A DNA stretch of 64,000 nucleotides from Streptomyces capitiformicae. GTDB lineage: Bacteria; Actinomycetota; Actinomycetes; Streptomycetales; Streptomycetaceae. The stretch lies in contig NZ_CP022161.1 of assembly GCF_002214185.1 (NCBI RefSeq), positions 5,525,486 to 5,589,485 on the forward strand, given 5' to 3'. The position numbers were made by a program, and so were the translations under genes. This document shows positions 60,402 through 64,000 of the stretch, piece by piece (the stretch's first letter is position 1; each line of letters begins with the position of its first letter). Under the pieces are notes generated by a model. It saw nothing but the letters and a program-made list of their open reading frames with translations. It did no database searches and was not told the origin of the DNA.

Positions 60402-60737
60402 TCATCGGCCGCCTCTCCTGGCCAGACGACGACACCGGGTGACAGCCGAGACGACAGCGGTGTCCCCGAGTGCCTGTCTGCGGTCGGCCCACGCGCCCCG
60501 TGCCGTCGCGAGCGCGCGGTCGCCGCAGTCGCGCAGGTGGCGGCGGGACAGCTTGGCGCGTTGGCCGCCGCCTGTGATCAGGGCGTTGACCGAGGCCATC
60601 GGGTCGCCGCCGGCCGTGCGGGCCACCAGCGCCCCGACCACCAGGGGGAGCAGCGCCACCGCGAGGGCCGAACCGGTGGCGGTGGCCGTGGCGGTGACGT
60701 TCCGGAGGGGTCGGAGCCGCGTGGTGTGCGTGTTCAT
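60402..60737 (-). CDS. Small hypothetical membrane protein
   Basis: 111 residues with one long hydrophobic stretch (TGSALAVALLPLVVGALVAR) and a basic C-terminus. ATG 60737 with only GATGGA upstream. Unknown function; may not be a real gene. Confidence 0.4.
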   Translation of the reverse strand: MNTHTTRLRPLRNVTATATATGSALAVALLPLVVGALVARTAGGDPMASVNALITGGGQRAKLSRRHLRDCGDRALATARGAWADRRQALGDTAVVSAVTRCRRLARRGGR

Positions 60738-60807
60738 GACGACAGTCCATCAGCGGACGGAGGGGCGGGGTATCGGACTACATACTCAGTCGTTCCGTCC
60801 GGAGTAC

Positions 60808-61989
60808 TCAGGCCACCACTACAGCCTCCCGTTCTCCCGTGTCCCGGTGGATCGGTGTGCCCGAGCCGGTCAGCGGCAGGCCGGTCCCGCCCCGCCGGGT
60901 CGCGACGATCTCCGCCGCGATGGACACAGCGGTCTCCTCGGGGGTGTGGGCACCGAGATCCAGGCCGATCGGAGACCTGAGTCTGGCCAACTCCCCTTCC
61001 GTCACGCCGACTTCGCGGAGCCGGCGCTCGCGGTCGGCGTGGGTGCGGCGTGAGCCCATCGCACCGATGTAGGCGACCGGCAGCCGCAGGGCCTCCGTCA
61101 GCAGGGGTACGTCGAACTTGGCGTCGTGGGTCAGGACGCACAGGACGGTGCGCTCATCGGTCGCCGTCCGCCCCAGATACCGGTGCGGCCAGTCGATCAC
61201 GATGTCGTCGGCCTCGGGAAGGCGGGCCCGGGTGGCGAAGACGGGCCGGGCGTCGCACACGGTGACGTGGTAGCCGAGGAACTTGCCGGCCCGTACCAGT
61301 GCCGCCGCGAAGTCGATCGCGCCGAAGACGATCATGCGGGGCGGTGGGACGGACGACTCGACGAGCAGGGTGAGGCCGCCGGGGCAGTGCGACCCTCCCC
61401 CGGACTCCGTCCGGGGGGACCCCCAACTCGCTCCGCTCGCCGAGAGTTCCACGGTGCCGGTGCGGCCTCCCTCCAGCATGGCCCGGGCTTCGGCCGCCGC
61501 CGTCCGGTCGCGGTCCGAGTGGCTGCCGAGTCCACCTTCGTACGCCCCGTCAGGATGGACGAGCAGGGCCCGGCCGAGCAGGTCGGCGGGGCCCCGGACG
61601 ACCCGGGCCAGAGCGACCGGCCCGCCCCCGGCGGCGGCCGACAGCGCCGACCGGAGCACCGGGGCTTCCGCGGTGACCGGGGTGACCGGGGTGATCAGGA
61701 TGTCGATCACCCCGCCACAGGTCAGGCCGACTGCGAAGGCGTCCTCGTCGCTGTAGCCGAAGCGCCGCAGTACGGTCCCGCCGTCCGCCAGCGACTGTTG
61801 GCACAGCTCGTACACCGCGCCCTCCACGCACCCGCCGGAGACCGAGCCGATGACCGTGCCCTCGCTGTCGACGGCGAGGGCGGCACCGGGCGCGCGCGGG
61901 GCGCTGCCGCTGACCGTCACGACGGTGGCGACGGCGAACGTTCGGCCCTCCTCCATCCATCGGTTCAACTCGGCCGCGATGTCAAGCAC
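60808..61989 (-). CDS. XdhC/CoxF-family molybdenum-enzyme maturation protein
   Basis: 393 residues: XdhC N-terminal domain (FAVATVVTVSGSAPRAPGAA; SVSGGCVEGAVYE) and a C-terminal Rossmann domain (DARPVFATRARLPEADDIVI; VAYIGAMGSRRTHADRERRL; PIGLDLGAHTPEETAVSIAA). It inserts or sulphurates the molybdenum cofactor of the dehydrogenase encoded upstream. GTG 61989 overlaps the xdh stop by eight bases with GGGAG before it. Confidence 0.9.
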   Translation of the reverse strand: MLDIAAELNRWMEEGRTFAVATVVTVSGSAPRAPGAALAVDSEGTVIGSVSGGCVEGAVYELCQQSLADGGTVLRRFGYSDEDAFAVGLTCGGVIDILITPVTPVTAEAPVLRSALSAAAGGGPVALARVVRGPADLLGRALLVHPDGAYEGGLGSHSDRDRTAAAEARAMLEGGRTGTVELSASGASWGSPRTESGGGSHCPGGLTLLVESSVPPPRMIVFGAIDFAAALVRAGKFLGYHVTVCDARPVFATRARLPEADDIVIDWPHRYLGRTATDERTVLCVLTHDAKFDVPLLTEALRLPVAYIGAMGSRRTHADRERRLREVGVTEGELARLRSPIGLDLGAHTPEETAVSIAAEIVATRRGGTGLPLTGSGTPIHRDTGEREAVVVA

Positions 61990-64000
61990 TTGGCTCTCCC
62001 GCCAGCAGGACACGGTCGGGCCGGATCGGCAGATGGCGGTGGCGTACGCCGGTCGCGTGCCAGACCGCGTTGGCGATCGCCGCCGCTGCCCCCACGATGC
62101 CGATCTCGCCGATGCCCCTGATGCCGATCGGGTCGTCCGGGTCGGGGTCGTCGATCCAGTCCGCCTCGACGGCGGGGACGTCGGCGTGCGCGGCGACGTG
62201 GTAGCCGGCCAGGTCGGCGCCGTAGTGTCCGCCCGTGGCGCGGTCCCGTACCGCTTCCTCGTGCAGGGCCATGGAGATGCCCCAGGTCATGCCGCCGACG
62301 AACTGGCTGCGCGCGGTGAGCGGATTGACGATCCGGCCCGCGGCGAAGATGCCGAGCATGCGGCGCACCCGCACCTCACCCGTGGCCGGGTCAACGGCGA
62401 CCTCAGCGAACTGGGCGCCGTAGGAGTGTCGTTCCTTCTGAGCGAGGGCGCCGAGGGCCGCGGTGGTGTCCGAGCGGACGGTGATGCCCCCCGGTGGGAT
62501 GTCCGCGCCGAGCGCGAGCCGTTCCCGCAGTTCGGCGGAGGCGAGGGTGACCGCCCATGACCAGGAGCGGGTGCCCATGGAGCCACCGGCGATCCCGGCC
62601 ATGCCGAGGTCGCTGTCGCCCAGGCGCACTTGGACGCGGTCCGGGGCCGCTCCCAACGCGTCCGCGGCGATCAGGGTGATAGCGGTCCGTGCCCCGGTGC
62701 CGATGTCCGACGCGTTGATCCGCACGGTGAAGCCGCCGTCCGCCTCGGCGGTCACGGACGCCGTGGAGGGCATGGCCCCGGACGGGAAGGAGGCCGCCGC
62801 GGTACCGGTGCCGAGCAGCCAGCGGCCGTCGCGACGCACTCCGGGGCGCGGGTCACGGTTGGCCCACCCGAACCGGCGGGCTCCCTCCCGGAAGCAGGCG
62901 AGGAGCCTGCGGGTGCTGAACGGCAGCCCCGACACCGGTCCCCGCTCGGGTTCGTTCCGTACGCGCAGCTCGATCGGGTCCAGGCCGCACTTCTCGGCGA
63001 GTTCGTCGAGCGCCGACTCCAGTGCGAACGACCCCGGCGCCTCACCCGGCGCGCGCATCCAGGTGGGGGTCGGCACGTCGAGCGGCACGACGTGGTTGGA
63101 GGTGTGGTGGGCGTCGGCGTCGTACAGCACCCGAGCCGGCGTCGCGCCGAGTTCGACGAAGTCGTGGACGGTCGAGGTGACGTTGAGGGAACGGTGTTGG
63201 AGGGCGCGCAGCCGACCGTCGGCGTCGGCGCCGAGCCTGACGCGCTGTGTGGTGGGGCTGCGGTAACCGGCGAGGGAGAACATCTGCCGGCGGGTCATGA
63301 CGACCCGGACCGGCCGCTCAAGGACGGTCGCTGCCATCACGGCGGCCACTTGGTGGGCCCGGGCTCCCTTGGAGCCGAAGCCGCCGCCGACGTGTTCGGA
63401 GCGCACCCACACCGAGGTCGCGTCGAGCGAGAACAGCCTGGCGAGTTCGCTCGCGACCCAGAGGGTGCTCTGGTTGGAGTCGACGACTTCGAGCCGGCCG
63501 CCGTCCCAGCGGGCGCTGGCGGCGTGCGGCTCCATCGGGTGGTGGTGCTCCTCCGGGGTGGTGTATTCGGCGTCCACGACGACGGCGGACGCGGCGAGTT
63601 CGGCCTCCAGGTCGCCCTTCTCCGCCACCGCGGGCATGTGTGAGTCCACCGGGTACGCGTCCGCATGCGAGCCGCGGAAGTCGACGTCGTGCGGCTGCCG
63701 TTCGTAGTGGACGACCAAAGCCTCGGCGGCTTCCCTGGCCTGCTCGGACGTCTCGGCGACGACCAGTGCCACCGGCCAGCCCAGGTGCGGCACCCGGTCG
63801 TGCTGGAAGAGGGCCACGGTCGGGTCGGGCCGGGAACCCATCAGGCCGACGTAGTCGCTGTCGACGCGCGGGGCGTTGCCGTGGTGCAGAACGGTGAGAA
63901 CACCCGGCATCCCGAGTACGCCGTCGGTCTCGACCGTACGGATCCGGCCGCGGGCCACGGTGGACAGCACCAGCCAGCCGTGGGCGAGTTCGGCGAAGGG
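61982..64000 (-). CDS. Xanthine-dehydrogenase-family molybdenum-binding subunit (5' end outside window)
   Basis: The frame is open to the right edge, so about 672 C-terminal residues are visible: PRVDSDYVGLMGSRP, PMEPHAASARW, the Moco-binding GGGFGSKGARAHQ, TWMRAPGEAPGSFALESALD, SDIGTGARTA, GGSMGTRSWS and the C-terminal GIGEIGIVGAAAAIANAVWH (catalytic Glu). Aldehyde/xanthine oxidase-type hydroxylase; substrate unknown. Partner FAD and Fe-S subunits should lie just to the right. Confidence 0.92.
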   Translation of the reverse strand, partial: PFAELAHGWLVLSTVARGRIRTVETDGVLGMPGVLTVLHHGNAPRVDSDYVGLMGSRPDPTVALFQHDRVPHLGWPVALVVAETSEQAREAAEALVVHYERQPHDVDFRGSHADAYPVDSHMPAVAEKGDLEAELAASAVVVDAEYTTPEEHHHPMEPHAASARWDGGRLEVVDSNQSTLWVASELARLFSLDATSVWVRSEHVGGGFGSKGARAHQVAAVMAATVLERPVRVVMTRRQMFSLAGYRSPTTQRVRLGADADGRLRALQHRSLNVTSTVHDFVELGATPARVLYDADAHHTSNHVVPLDVPTPTWMRAPGEAPGSFALESALDELAEKCGLDPIELRVRNEPERGPVSGLPFSTRRLLACFREGARRFGWANRDPRPGVRRDGRWLLGTGTAAASFPSGAMPSTASVTAEADGGFTVRINASDIGTGARTAITLIAADALGAAPDRVQVRLGDSDLGMAGIAGGSMGTRSWSWAVTLASAELRERLALGADIPPGGITVRSDTTAALGALAQKERHSYGAQFAEVAVDPATGEVRVRRMLGIFAAGRIVNPLTARSQFVGGMTWGISMALHEEAVRDRATGGHYGADLAGYHVAAHADVPAVEADWIDDPDPDDPIGIRGIGEIGIVGAAAAIANAVWHATGVRHRHLPIRPDRVLLAGEPSA

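Overview
The window is high-GC actinobacterial chromosome, almost certainly Streptomyces. The evidence is codon use (G/C third positions throughout), an AdpA-type developmental regulator with a rare TTA codon next to oligoribonuclease, the cebEFG-bglC/cebR cellobiose locus, a WhiJ-type regulator trio, and a 2-methylisoborneol operon with an encapsulin shell gene. Both ends cut genes: a STAND/NACHT-like NTPase whose Walker A lies at bases 2-31, and a xanthine dehydrogenase molybdenum subunit that runs off the right edge.

Layout. 0-5.7 kb: regulatory/conflict genes (NTPase, DUF397 + XRE/DUF5753 + ATPase trio, CopG-like antitoxin with Fic-like toxin). 5.8-12.5 kb: cellobiose uptake and hydrolysis with CebR boxes. 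12.6-19.7 kb: tRNA-His, orn, adpA, a universal stress protein, glmS and a DUF4429 protein. 19.9-26.5 kb: a leucine/branched-chain acyl-CoA degradation operon (acyl-CoA dehydrogenase, HMG-CoA lyase, biotin-dependent carboxylase alpha and beta) facing its probable TetR regulator across two operator-like palindromes.

27-38.6 kb is an accessory, scarred region. It opens with an NlpC/P60 gene that has lost its C-terminus and closes with a uracil-DNA glycosylase copy that has lost its N-terminus. In between lie TetR/SDR and TetR/thioesterase pairs with palindromic operators, a D-Ala-D-Ala carboxypeptidase, fragments of IS5-, IS1182- and ISL3-type transposases, a decapitated DUF4240 gene, a truncated NTPase and an intact second ung.

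39-45.5 kb: BadF-type sugar kinase, CbiX-like protein, lactonase behind a DasR-like palindrome, FUSC membrane protein divergent from an Lrp regulator, and a HAD phosphatase. 45.5-47.2 kb looks like a collapsed haem-uptake locus in which two divergent genes have lost their starts. 47.2-51 kb: the paaABCDE phenylacetyl-CoA epoxidase operon with a PaaR-like operator. 51.3-54.7 kb: a large TerD-domain protein and a fructosamine-kinase-like gene, separated by a diverged direct repeat. 54.6-55.3 kb carries two microsatellite arrays.

55.3-59.1 kb is the most striking system: a family 2B encapsulin shell with a cyclic-nucleotide-binding domain, a 2-MIB-synthase-type terpene cyclase and a geranyl diphosphate C-methyltransferase. 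A TnpB tail has landed between shell and cargo genes, and the cyclase has a short N-terminus and an altered Asp-rich motif. The window ends with a frameshifted MFS transporter, a small membrane protein, XdhC and the Xdh molybdenum subunit. All family names come from reading the sequence; no database search was possible.
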